This document shows, piece by piece, positions 8,744 to 14,642 of a DNA stretch of 14,642 nt. Below the pieces are notes generated by a model. It ran no database searches, was not told where the DNA came from, and saw only the letters and a list, made by a program, of their open reading frames with translations. The stretch comes from Bacilli bacterium (GTDB taxonomy: Bacteria; Bacillota_I; Bacilli_A; ML615J-28; CAG-313): contig CAADXH010000084.1 in the NCBI GenBank assembly GCA_900752975.1, forward strand, positions 1 through 14,642, given 5' to 3'. The number at the start of each line of letters is the position of its first letter. Position 1 is the first letter of the stretch. Both the position numbers and the translations under genes were made by a program.

Positions 8744-9754
8744 TTATAATACTTTTTTGATGTTTTTCGCAATATGTTCAAGTAAAGGAATTACCTTAAC
8801 ATATTCCATTCTAGTAGGTCCTAAAATACTAATGGTACCAACACTACCTTCTTTAGTTTCATAAGGAACTGTTACAACTGAACAATTTTCCATTACTTTT
8901 ATTTCATTTTCAGTACCTATTTTAATTGTTAATCCTGAGGCATCAGTGTTAATCACACGCAAGATGTTCTTTCTTTCCATCGCATTAAATAAGTTTTTAA
9001 CTTTTTCAATGTCTTGAAATTCAGGTTGTGATAGCATGTTATATTGTCCAGCCAAATGATATTTATCAGCCGCCATATTCATGAAGGCATCAAGGAATGT
9101 ATTAACTAATTCACTATGATAATTTAAATAATCTCTTATTTCATCATTTAAATTTGGATTGTTAATCACATTTTTAATATCACTAACTAAGACATTATGA
9201 AGAATTTCATCTAAGACGCTTACCACTTGTTCAAGTTCTCTTGGACTAACCACTTCAGGAACAAGAATTTTTTTACTTTCAACATGACCATGATCAGTTA
9301 CCATTAATATAACTGCTTGGTTACCCTTTAAGGATATGAACTCTAGCTTTTTAATTCTTGAAGTATATGCTGTCTTACCAAGGGCAATTGATGCATAATT
9401 AGTAAGTTGTGACACCATATCCATTGATTCATATAATGCTTGTTCAAGTGATATGTTAGGTCTTTCAAAGATTTCATCAAGCATTGGGAAGTCATCATTT
9501 GCGGTTTCGTTTCGACGCATTATTTCTTCAACATATAAACGATAACCTTTTTCTGATGGTACTCTTCCGCTTGAGGTATGCATCTTTTCTAGATATCCTA
9601 ATTCTTCAAGTTCAGCCATATCATTTCTTAAAGTAGCTGTTGAAAAGTTAAGTTCTGGTCGCTTAGATAATACTAGTGACCCAACAGGCTCATTTGTTTT
9701 TACGTATTCTTCAACAATTCCAATAAGAACTAATTTTTGTCTTTCGGTAATCAT
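8744..9754 (-). CDS. hrcA: Heat-inducible transcription repressor HrcA
   Basis: This 336-residue repressor binds CIRCE operators and shuts off class I heat-shock genes; in known species its activity depends on GroEL/ES. The N-terminal winged helix-turn-helix (about 1-75) contains 'ATLRNDMAELEELGYLEK' and 'HTSSGRVPS..GYR.YV', which are family hallmarks. The rest matches the length and motifs of the dimerisation and inserted domains, including 'NILRVINTD' and 'GPTRMEY'. ATG 9754 is preferred: AAAGGAGG lies 7 bases upstream, whereas the in-frame TTG at 9757 would add only one residue at a worse spacing. The gene is first in its operon and its promoter carries two CIRCE-like sites, so it is almost surely autoregulated. 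Confidence 0.98.
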   Translation of the reverse strand: MITERQKLVLIGIVEEYVKTNEPVGSLVLSKRPELNFSTATLRNDMAELEELGYLEKMHTSSGRVPSEKGYRLYVEEIMRRNETANDDFPMLDEIFERPNISLEQALYESMDMVSQLTNYASIALGKTAYTSRIKKLEFISLKGNQAVILMVTDHGHVESKKILVPEVVSPRELEQVVSVLDEILHNVLVSDIKNVINNPNLNDEIRDYLNYHSELVNTFLDAFMNMAADKYHLAGQYNMLSQPEFQDIEKVKNLFNAMERKNILRVINTDASGLTIKIGTENEIKVMENCSVVTVPYETKEGSVGTISILGPTRMEYVKVIPLLEHIAKNIKKVL

Positions 9755-9761
9755 CAAACCG

Positions 9762-9769
9762 CCTCCTTT
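9762..9769 (-). promoter_or_regulatory. Ribosome binding site of hrcA, touching the CIRCE element
   Basis: AAAGGAGG on the minus strand lies 7 bases before ATG 9754. Its first two bases overlap the end of the downstream CIRCE-like repeat (9768-9794). Confidence 0.85.
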
Positions 9770-9794
9770 AGCACTGTTTCAAACTTACTGCTAA
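9768..9794. promoter_or_regulatory. CIRCE-like operator 1 (HrcA binding site) at the transcription start
   Basis: TTAGCACTG, nine bases, then TACTGCTAA, compared with the known CIRCE consensus TTAGCACTC-N9-GAGTGCTAA: 15 of 18 arm positions match. It sits immediately downstream of the -10 box and covers the expected start of transcription (near 9789). HrcA bound here would block initiation. Confidence 0.85.
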
Positions 9795-9795
9795 T

Positions 9796-9824
9796 ATTAT
9801 ATCACAATATTTTAGCAATGTCAA
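9796..9824 (-). promoter_or_regulatory. Consensus sigma-A promoter of the hrcA-grpE-dnaK-dnaJ operon
   Basis: On the minus strand: TTGACA (9824-9819), exactly 17 bases, then TATAAT (9801-9796). Both boxes are perfect. Such a strong promoter fits control by repression rather than by a special heat-shock sigma factor. Confidence 0.92.
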
Positions 9825-9838
9825 GTACTAAGCGCTAA
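9812..9838. promoter_or_regulatory. CIRCE-like operator 2, overlapping the -35 box
   Basis: TTAGCAATG, nine bases, then AAGCGCTAA: 14 of 18 arm positions match the CIRCE consensus and the spacer is exactly nine. It overlaps the -35 hexamer. Its left edge is 44 bases from that of operator 1, about four helical turns, so both would face a similar side of the DNA. Confidence 0.7.
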
Positions 9839-9845
9839 TTTTTTT

Positions 9846-9890
9846 AAAAAAAATAAAGATTAATTCATTTTTTCTGAATTAACCTTTATT
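9846..9890 (-). terminator. Intrinsic terminator of the yqeG-to-hydrolase operon
   Basis: A long AT-rich stem of 16 bases per arm (9852-9867 with 9875-9890, one A/C mismatch) surrounds a 7-base loop. On the minus strand it is followed by eight U (complement of A 9846-9853). It begins 43 bases after the hydrolase stop codon and lies directly upstream of the hrcA control region, insulating the two operons. Confidence 0.8.
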
Positions 9891-9933
9891 ATTATAAGAT
9901 TTTTTATTCTTTTTTATACATCAAAAGTATCTT

Positions 9934-10560
9934 TTATTTTGTTTGTAAATAGTAATTATACTTTAATTCATCATTTAATGTTGTTCCATCACCATGGCCT
10001 GGATAAACATGATAGTTAATTTTTTGCTTTTTTAACACTTCTAGTGACTGCATCATCCTAACAGCATTACCGGTATCAAGGTCAGTTCTTCCAATTCCAT
10101 CCTTAAACAAAAAGTCACCACTAAATAAATTATCGTCTATAATGTAGCACATCATACAGTTCGTATGTCCTGGTGTGTACCAACATTTTATTTTAAATGA
10201 GTTTAAGTTAATGGTTTCACCATCTTGAACATACTGGATTCGGTCTTCATCTATTAAGGTAGGACTTTTTTCACCAAAGTAGATAGCACAACTAGAGTGT
10301 AAATTTTCAAGTTTTATTTTAGCATTTTTATGCATATAAACTTTAAAGTCACCAAGTTTTATTAAGTCTTTTAACTCTTTAAAATGATCATAATGACCAT
10401 GAGTTAAAAGCACTCCTTCTATTTTTCTATTTCCAATATATTTTTGTAAAACCTTTAGATTATTAGCCGGATCAACTATGATACATGAATCACAAGTATA
10501 TACTAAATATGTGTTAGCATTTTGGGGATTATCACAAAATGTTTCTATTTGATAGTTCAT
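9934..10560 (-). CDS. Metallo-beta-lactamase-fold hydrolase, glyoxalase II-like
   Basis: This 208-residue protein belongs to the glyoxalase II-like branch of the metallo-beta-lactamase fold, close to the YcbL/YqgX type. All metal ligands are visible: His54, His56, Asp58 and His59 in 'THGHYDH', His132 in 'TPGHT', Asp149 in 'SGDFLF', and His189 in 'PGHG'. 'GIGRTDL' (155-161) is typical of the YcbL type. Known members hydrolyse thioesters such as S-lactoylglutathione or related thiol adducts; the substrate here is not deducible. No signal peptide is seen, so it is cytoplasmic. The ATG shares its A with the stop of the upstream ROK-like gene (TAATG), and no Shine-Dalgarno is visible, so translation probably depends on ribosomes finishing the upstream gene. 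It is last in the operon. Confidence 0.9.
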   Translation of the reverse strand: MNYQIETFCDNPQNANTYLVYTCDSCIIVDPANNLKVLQKYIGNRKIEGVLLTHGHYDHFKELKDLIKLGDFKVYMHKNAKIKLENLHSSCAIYFGEKSPTLIDEDRIQYVQDGETINLNSFKIKCWYTPGHTNCMMCYIIDDNLFSGDFLFKDGIGRTDLDTGNAVRMMQSLEVLKKQKINYHVYPGHGDGTTLNDELKYNYYLQTK

Positions 10561-11906
10561 TATTTAATTTTAGGTAGGCTTGCGGCCGCAATAGATTGAC
10601 CAACACGACGAGAATTTTCATCAGGCATCATAAGTTTGATACCTGCTAAATGAGGAAATTCATTTCTTAAAACTTCATTAGCTTTATCAACCACAATTAG
10701 GCCACCATCACCACTTGTTACACGTCCTAACAATAATAAGTATTTAATATCATAGAATTCACTGTAATATGCAAGCGTATAACCTAAATAAATACCAATA
10801 TTTTCATAAATTTGAATAGCTCTTGGATCTTTTTTCTTCATTAGTCCTTGAACAACTTTAAGTTTTTCAGCAGGAGACAATGATTCATCTAGTTCAATAC
10901 CCGCAAAACCAGCTAGTTTAATAACACCATCTTGGCTAAAGTATTTAACACCACAACCATAGTCACCACTCCATTCATCTACCATTGCGCCTTTATTATA
11001 ATCGACTGGAACGAAAGCAAGTTCACTTAACCAACCATTTAGGTTACCATCTTTATTAATATAACCAGCAGCTTCACTCGTGCCCATAGCGATACCTAAA
11101 ACGCAACCATCATTAAGTTCCATCGCACCAGCAAGCGCAGTAACATCACCATCATTAGCAACTTCAAGTGGAACATCACCAATTTCCTTAGCACAGTTGA
11201 TGTACATCTTACGAACAACGCGATCAAAGTCTGCGTCATTTACTTTAATAAATAAAGAAGCAACACGAACTTCATTATCAATATAAATACCAGCACTACT
11301 TACGCCAATCGCATCAACTCTAGGCATTTTTTCAGCTGCACGTTTAAAACTATCTAAAATACCAGCATAATGATATTCAGGATCACTATTAATCTTAGGG
11401 AACCATACTACTTCTTCGCTGTATACAACTTTACCATCGATAACAGCACTAACTTTACGGTCAGAACCACCTGCATCAAAACCGATACGACAACCATCTA
11501 GGTTACCACCGGCAGGAAGACTAGCTTCAACACTTGTAGGAACTTCATCAAATTCACAAGCAATTACTTCAAATGGTTTATCATAAACTTTAGCCATAAA
11601 GTTAACGTCAAAACTTCTTGAACCGTTTACCGAGAACACTTCTTGCATTTTTTTAACTAATTCAGAATTACCACCTAAATAAATTTTATATCCGCCAACT
11701 ACCCAAAGAATACTCTTGATTAATCTTTCTATCATTTCTTCATTTTCTGCTGATACACCTGGTAAAACTTTTAGGTCATAGCGATAGCGATAACCTTTGT
11801 TTCTTTCTACACAAATTGCGAAAGGAACTGTACCTTTTTCTTTAAATTCTTTTAATTTAAGAGCCATTGGCATAAAGCTAGGTTCTAGACTTGGAACATA
11901 TTTCAT
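10560..11906 (-). CDS. ROK-family-like protein (divergent sugar kinase)
   Basis: This 448-residue protein has an N-terminal part of about 135 residues that I do not recognise, followed by an ASKHA/ROK-type fold. The phosphate-1 loop is 'GFDAGGSDRKVSAV' (142-155). 'VANDGDVTALAGA' (249-261) carries a candidate catalytic Asp at 252 or 254. 'GIAMGTSEAAG' (271-281) fits the second phosphate loop. 'LLLGRVTSGDGG' (391-402) fits the adenosine region. ROK kinases normally have a zinc motif CxCGxxGCxE; here the corresponding stretch reads 'DEWSGDYGCGVKYFS' (310-324) with a single Cys, so the zinc site is absent. ROK proteins phosphorylate sugars or repress sugar genes, but no helix-turn-helix is seen at the N-terminus. 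Phosphorylation of a sugar is the likeliest role, substrate unknown. An AGGAGGA site at 11914-11920 precedes the ATG. The gene starts 43 bases after rsfS and is coupled to the hydrolase by TAATG. Confidence 0.75.
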   Translation of the reverse strand: MKYVPSLEPSFMPMALKLKEFKEKGTVPFAICVERNKGYRYRYDLKVLPGVSAENEEMIERLIKSILWVVGGYKIYLGGNSELVKKMQEVFSVNGSRSFDVNFMAKVYDKPFEVIACEFDEVPTSVEASLPAGGNLDGCRIGFDAGGSDRKVSAVIDGKVVYSEEVVWFPKINSDPEYHYAGILDSFKRAAEKMPRVDAIGVSSAGIYIDNEVRVASLFIKVNDADFDRVVRKMYINCAKEIGDVPLEVANDGDVTALAGAMELNDGCVLGIAMGTSEAAGYINKDGNLNGWLSELAFVPVDYNKGAMVDEWSGDYGCGVKYFSQDGVIKLAGFAGIELDESLSPAEKLKVVQGLMKKKDPRAIQIYENIGIYLGYTLAYYSEFYDIKYLLLLGRVTSGDGGLIVVDKANEVLRNEFPHLAGIKLMMPDENSRRVGQSIAAASLPKIK

Positions 11907-11949
11907 TTTTTCTTCCTCCTAATATTTTATATGTTTTTGTGTTTTTTAA

Positions 11950-12264
11950 CTATTTGATTAGATGTTCGTATATTCCATCTAAATTATATCTTCTTCGTTC
12001 ATCTTGAACAAAGATATGAACAATTACCGAATTTAAATCAACTAAAAACCAAGTTGCTTCATTTCCAGCATTAAAGCTTCTTACTTCATATCCAAGAAGT
12101 GGTGCTTCTTTTTTTAAGTAATTAGCCGCAGCACTACCTTGTCTATTACTATTTACTGAGCATATTATTACGGTATCATAATAAGGAGTATACGTAGTTG
12201 TATCATATACTCTTACATCAGTTACAACCGCTTTATCTAGTATTTTCAATAATTCTTCAACCAT
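11950..12264 (-). CDS. rsfS: Ribosomal silencing factor RsfS (YbeB/Iojap family)
   Basis: This 104-residue protein binds ribosomal protein L14 on the large subunit and blocks joining with the small subunit, lowering translation when nutrients are scarce. The single domain fills the protein. Family motifs are 'ATWFLVDLNSVIVHIF' (70-85, with Trp72, Asp76 and His83) and the end 'RRRYNLDGIYEHL', matching the usual 'R..Y.LE.LW'. It overlaps the end of yqeK by 8 bases and has an AAAGAGGT ribosome binding site inside yqeK, 8 bases upstream. The same yqeK-rsfS pairing is seen in Bacillus (yqeK-yqeL). The stop is TAG. Confidence 0.95.
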   Translation of the reverse strand: MVEELLKILDKAVVTDVRVYDTTTYTPYYDTVIICSVNSNRQGSAAANYLKKEAPLLGYEVRSFNAGNEATWFLVDLNSVIVHIFVQDERRRYNLDGIYEHLIK

Positions 12265-12820
12265 TTTTTATTACCTCTTTATAATAATTATATGTTTCAA
12301 TACTTAATGAATAAATATCTGATTTTTTCGCATTCAAGTATTTAAATTGTTCTTCAAGCATAACCACAATTGCTCTATCTAAACTTTCAAATGCTATTTT
12401 TCTAACTTTTTCAAAATAATCACCTATGCGTTCTAATTCTATGTAATCACTTAAAAAGATTAGTTTTTCAAGATTTGTCATATTCTTATGACCAGTAGTA
12501 TGATAAAATATCGCTTTTAAAACTTCTTCATCATTAATATGATATTTTATTTTCGCAACAACAGCACCAGTAAACGAATGCCAAATAAGTGGAACGTTTA
12601 GTAGTTCTCTTGTAATCATTTTTGGTAAATATTTTTCTAATATTTCAAGATTTTCTTCATTGCTTAAATTTTTAGTTATATCATGTAAAAGACTAGCTTC
12701 TCTTATTTTGTTGTTATCAACCTTTAAGTTATAATATTCATTTAATTTAAGAGCCATTTCCATAACCCCAACACTATGCAAGTATCTTGGATGTTTTTTT
12801 AATTCTTCTTCATTTATCAT
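12257..12820 (-). CDS. yqeK: YqeK-type HD-domain hydrolase (symmetrical Ap4A hydrolase)
   Basis: This 187-residue HD-superfamily metallohydrolase belongs to a family whose known members split diadenosine tetraphosphate into two ADP. Metal-binding residues are visible: His15 in 'RYLHSVGV', His46-Asp47 in 'SLLHDITK', His81 in 'IWHSFTG', His107 in 'YHTTGH' and Asp125 in 'LSDYIE'. 'YHTTG' and the paired 'WH' are family signatures. The family's usual 'ADYIEP.R' reads 'SDYIELER' here, a mild change. The ATG overlaps the yqeH stop as ATGA (4 bases) and the stop is TGA, which argues against reading TGA as tryptophan. In Bacillus, nadD and the yhbY-like yqeI gene lie between yqeH and yqeK; here both are absent. 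Confidence 0.93.
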   Translation of the reverse strand: MINEEELKKHPRYLHSVGVMEMALKLNEYYNLKVDNNKIREASLLHDITKNLSNEENLEILEKYLPKMITRELLNVPLIWHSFTGAVVAKIKYHINDEEVLKAIFYHTTGHKNMTNLEKLIFLSDYIELERIGDYFEKVRKIAFESLDRAIVVMLEEQFKYLNAKKSDIYSLSIETYNYYKEVIKNG

Positions 12821-13953
12821 AAAATACTCTTAATCAAGGTGTATCCAATTTTAGAAGACATTGTCAAATTAACTTTTAAATTTTCTCCCTTTAAATGGAT
12901 AAAACCAACTCCTGAAATTATCAAATCATAAAAATCATCATTTGGAATTTCTAATTCAATCGTTTGTTCTTCTCCTAGGCGTTCTTTTTCTTCTACTCTA
13001 AGGGGAGGTACAAGTAATTTATATTCTTGTGTTTCTTTTATTTTATCACTGTTTTGAAGTTTTGTACGATGTAAATATAACTCATTTGAAACAAAGAAAC
13101 TCGAAGAAATATTACTACCTTCAATAAAATCAAGTTTAACAAGGCCACCTAGAAAGATTGTTTGGTCTTTGTTTAATTGAAACGTTCTCACCTTTAAGAA
13201 TGATTTAGGAGTTAATATCTTAACCGATTCATAGTCTAAATATGCATTGAAAGATTTATCATTGATAATACCTGGGGTATCATACATATAAAATTTACTG
13301 CCAAGTTCAACCTGAATCATATCCATAGTCGTTTGGAATTGATCACTAGTTGTTAAGGCATCGTTTAATGAACCATAGCATATTTCTTTAACGCTATTAA
13401 TAAACGTTGATTTACCTACACTAGCATTGCCAACAACATAGCAATTATTGAAGTATGGCCTATTAGTATATTTATTTATTCTTATTTTATCAATTTTTTT
13501 AAGTACATTTTCAATATTCTTTTTTGAACGTGCCGAAACAAGATATGTGCTAATTACATTTAGTCCGTATTCACTAGCCAAAGTCTTTACGCTTTCTTCA
13601 ATATGGCGTAGTTTTACACTTTTAGGCATTAAATCAATTTTATTAATTAAGATGATTACTTTTAAACTACCTATTATTTGAGCTATTTCTTTTGAAAGTC
13701 CACTGTAAATATCTAGCACATCAACAAGCAGTAAAACGACATCATGTTTATTGTTCGTTCTTATTTTATTCATTTTATCTTCAAAAGCTTTATTATCAAT
13801 TTGTGGAACATATCGACGATTATAATGAATAATGTCAAAGCATCTTTTACAATACACTTGTTCCCCATTTTCAATAATATGAATTTCACTAACATATCCT
13901 TTTTTATCTGGATCTGTCGTTTGAAGATTTACGCCGCAACCAATACACTTCAT
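12817..13953 (-). CDS. yqeH: Ribosome biogenesis GTPase YqeH (circularly permuted)
   Basis: This 378-residue GTPase is needed for small-subunit (30S) assembly in Bacillus. An N-terminal zinc finger has Cys3, Cys6, Cys35 and Cys38. The GTPase motifs come in permuted order: G4 'NKID' (104-107), G5 'SAR' (140-142), G1 'GNASVGKS' (175-182) and G3 'DTPG' (225-228). The C-terminal part (about 240-378) matches the family's RNA- or ribosome-binding region, including 'DLIISGVGFI'. An AAGGAG ribosome binding site lies 8 bases before the ATG, and the ATG shares one base with the yqeG stop (TAATG). The order yqeG-yqeH is conserved in Bacillota. Confidence 0.97.
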   Translation of the reverse strand: MKCIGCGVNLQTTDPDKKGYVSEIHIIENGEQVYCKRCFDIIHYNRRYVPQIDNKAFEDKMNKIRTNNKHDVVLLLVDVLDIYSGLSKEIAQIIGSLKVIILINKIDLMPKSVKLRHIEESVKTLASEYGLNVISTYLVSARSKKNIENVLKKIDKIRINKYTNRPYFNNCYVVGNASVGKSTFINSVKEICYGSLNDALTTSDQFQTTMDMIQVELGSKFYMYDTPGIINDKSFNAYLDYESVKILTPKSFLKVRTFQLNKDQTIFLGGLVKLDFIEGSNISSSFFVSNELYLHRTKLQNSDKIKETQEYKLLVPPLRVEEKERLGEEQTIELEIPNDDFYDLIISGVGFIHLKGENLKVNLTMSSKIGYTLIKSIL

Positions 13954-14501
13954 TATGCATTCTCCTTAAACTCTAAAATTGCTCTTGCGATTTTGGGATT
14001 TTCTTTCATCATCTTTTTAATTATTCTTTTTTCACGTAAGCGGTTTATTTTAGTATACCACTTTTGATGTTTTATATCAATCGTTTTAACAAGAATACTT
14101 TGAATTCCTAAATTATTAGCACAGGCAATATCAGTTACTAACTGATCACCTAGAAAGATTGTTTCTTCAAGTTTTATATTGTGACTTTTCAAATATTCTT
14201 TTAACCTTTTTGGCGATGGCTTGTTGGCCTTTGTTAAGTAGCCATCAATATTAAACGTTTCTTGTAATTTTAAAATTCTATCTTCATTATTATTAGTAAT
14301 AATATAAAGTTTTAACCCAGTTTCATTTAATCTTTTTTTCCATTCAATTAAGTTATTAGTAGCCTTAGTTTCATAATACGGAAGCAAAGTATTATCTAAA
14401 TCAGAAATGATAATTTTCTTTCCTTGTGCATATAATTTACTAAAGTCAATGTCATAAATTGATGAAAAAACAAATGTTGGTGTATATTTACTCATTTTCA
14501 T
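13953..14501 (-). CDS. yqeG: YqeG-family HAD phosphatase
   Basis: This 182-residue HAD-superfamily (subfamily IIIA) phosphatase shows every HAD motif: nucleophile Asp34 and Asp36 in 'SDLDNTLLPY', Thr69 in 'IITNN', Lys94 in 'NKPSP', and the acidic pair Asp119 and Asp124 in 'FLGDQLVTDI'. The family links with yqeH in most Bacillota; related proteins include phosphatidylglycerophosphate phosphatase, but the substrate here is uncertain. Two starts are possible. ATG 14501 has GAGG only 4 bases upstream; ATG 14495 has the same site 10 bases upstream and would remove two residues. It is the first gene of its operon, and its predicted leader is unusually short. Confidence 0.94.
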   Translation of the reverse strand: MKMSKYTPTFVFSSIYDIDFSKLYAQGKKIIISDLDNTLLPYYETKATNNLIEWKKRLNETGLKLYIITNNNEDRILKLQETFNIDGYLTKANKPSPKRLKEYLKSHNIKLEETIFLGDQLVTDIACANNLGIQSILVKTIDIKHQKWYTKINRLREKRIIKKMMKENPKIARAILEFKENA

Positions 14502-14516
14502 ATTACCTCATATTAT

Positions 14517-14545
14517 ATTATACCAAATTTTGTTATTTTTGTCTA
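14517..14545 (-). promoter_or_regulatory. Sigma-A-type promoter of the yqeG operon
   Basis: On the minus strand: TAGACA (14545-14540), a 17-base spacer, then TATAAT (14522-14517). The expected start is near 14510, only about 9 bases before ATG 14501 or 15 before ATG 14495. No better promoter is visible further down the operon. Confidence 0.7.
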
Positions 14546-14603
14546 TTAATTAATTACAAGGAGACTAACTATTAATAGTCAAGATAAATGATAACTTTTT
14601 TGT

Positions 14604-14642
14604 AAAAAAAAGAGACCAGAGTGTGAAAAGGGATGTCACTCT
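14604..14642 (-). terminator. Intrinsic terminator cut by the right window edge
   Basis: AGAGTG (14618-14623) pairs with CACTCT (14637-14642) around a 13-base loop. On the minus strand the arm continues into GGTCTC and then eight U (complement of A 14604-14611). If the stem goes on past the window edge with GGTCTCT on the plus strand, it would be 13 bp. It would end a minus-strand gene upstream of yqeG. Confidence 0.65.

Noticed and set aside
11907..11949. Possible -10 box (TATAAA) before the ROK-like gene
   Set aside because: No matching -35 at 16-18 bases; the gap is short and the gene is more simply explained as part of the yqeG operon.
13744..14067. 107-codon plus-strand frame across the yqeG-yqeH junction, rich in Ile and Phe
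   Set aside because: It is antisense to two certain genes; the hydrophobic look comes from reading Lys/Asn-rich codons backwards.
14562..14580. GACTA...TAGTC inverted repeat upstream of the yqeG promoter
   Set aside because: Five-base arms in AT-rich DNA are expected by chance; no known operator is recognised.

Overview
This window comes from a low-GC Gram-positive bacterium (Bacillota). It uses the standard bacterial code: yqeH and yqeK end at TGA inside overlapping gene junctions, and every tryptophan codon I read is TGG, so this is not a Mycoplasma-type code. Three things point to Bacillota: the hrcA-grpE-dnaK-dnaJ order with CIRCE-type operators, the yqeG-yqeH-yqeK-rsfS cluster, and a DnaK lacking the roughly 24-residue N-terminal insertion of Gram-negative homologues. 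The pair of repeat-rich surface lipoproteins suggests an uncultured gut- or rumen-type member of the Bacilli or Erysipelotrichia, but I cannot place it more finely. Every recognisable gene is on the minus strand, so the window is described here from high to low coordinates.

Right part (about 14.6 to 9.85 kb): a six-gene operon, yqeG-yqeH-yqeK-rsfS-(ROK-like protein)-(metallo-beta-lactamase-fold hydrolase). It starts at a sigma-A-type promoter at 14517-14545 and ends at a terminator at 9846-9890. Most junctions overlap by 1, 4 or 8 bases; only rsfS to the ROK-like gene has a gap. The first four genes serve ribosome assembly or silencing and nucleotide clean-up. The last two look metabolic: a divergent sugar-kinase-like protein and a glyoxalase II-like hydrolase. 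A second terminator, cut by the right window edge, ends whatever lies upstream.

Middle part (9.85 to 5.04 kb): the class I heat-shock operon hrcA-grpE-dnaK-dnaJ. Its promoter is a perfect consensus (TTGACA-N17-TATAAT). One CIRCE-like inverted repeat covers the -35 box and another covers the expected transcription start and touches the hrcA ribosome binding site. HrcA therefore very probably represses its own operon. A perfect 11-bp hairpin with a U-tract ends the unit after dnaJ.

Left part (4.87 to 0 kb): two separately transcribed surface lipoproteins. The first is a 940-residue lipoprotein with a string of bacterial Ig-like domains, one InlB-type module and a C-terminal zinc N-acetylmuramoyl-L-alanine amidase domain carrying an insertion of roughly 88 residues. 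The second, cut by the left edge, has two Ig-like domains followed by at least five InlB B-type repeats arranged as an A-B-A-B higher-order repeat with an exact 420-nt period. No RNA genes, CRISPR arrays, insertion sequences or prophage genes were seen. Nothing here is clearly a new system. The most notable items are the paired repeat lipoproteins, the amidase insertion, the doubled CIRCE operator and the ROK-like protein without its family zinc motif.
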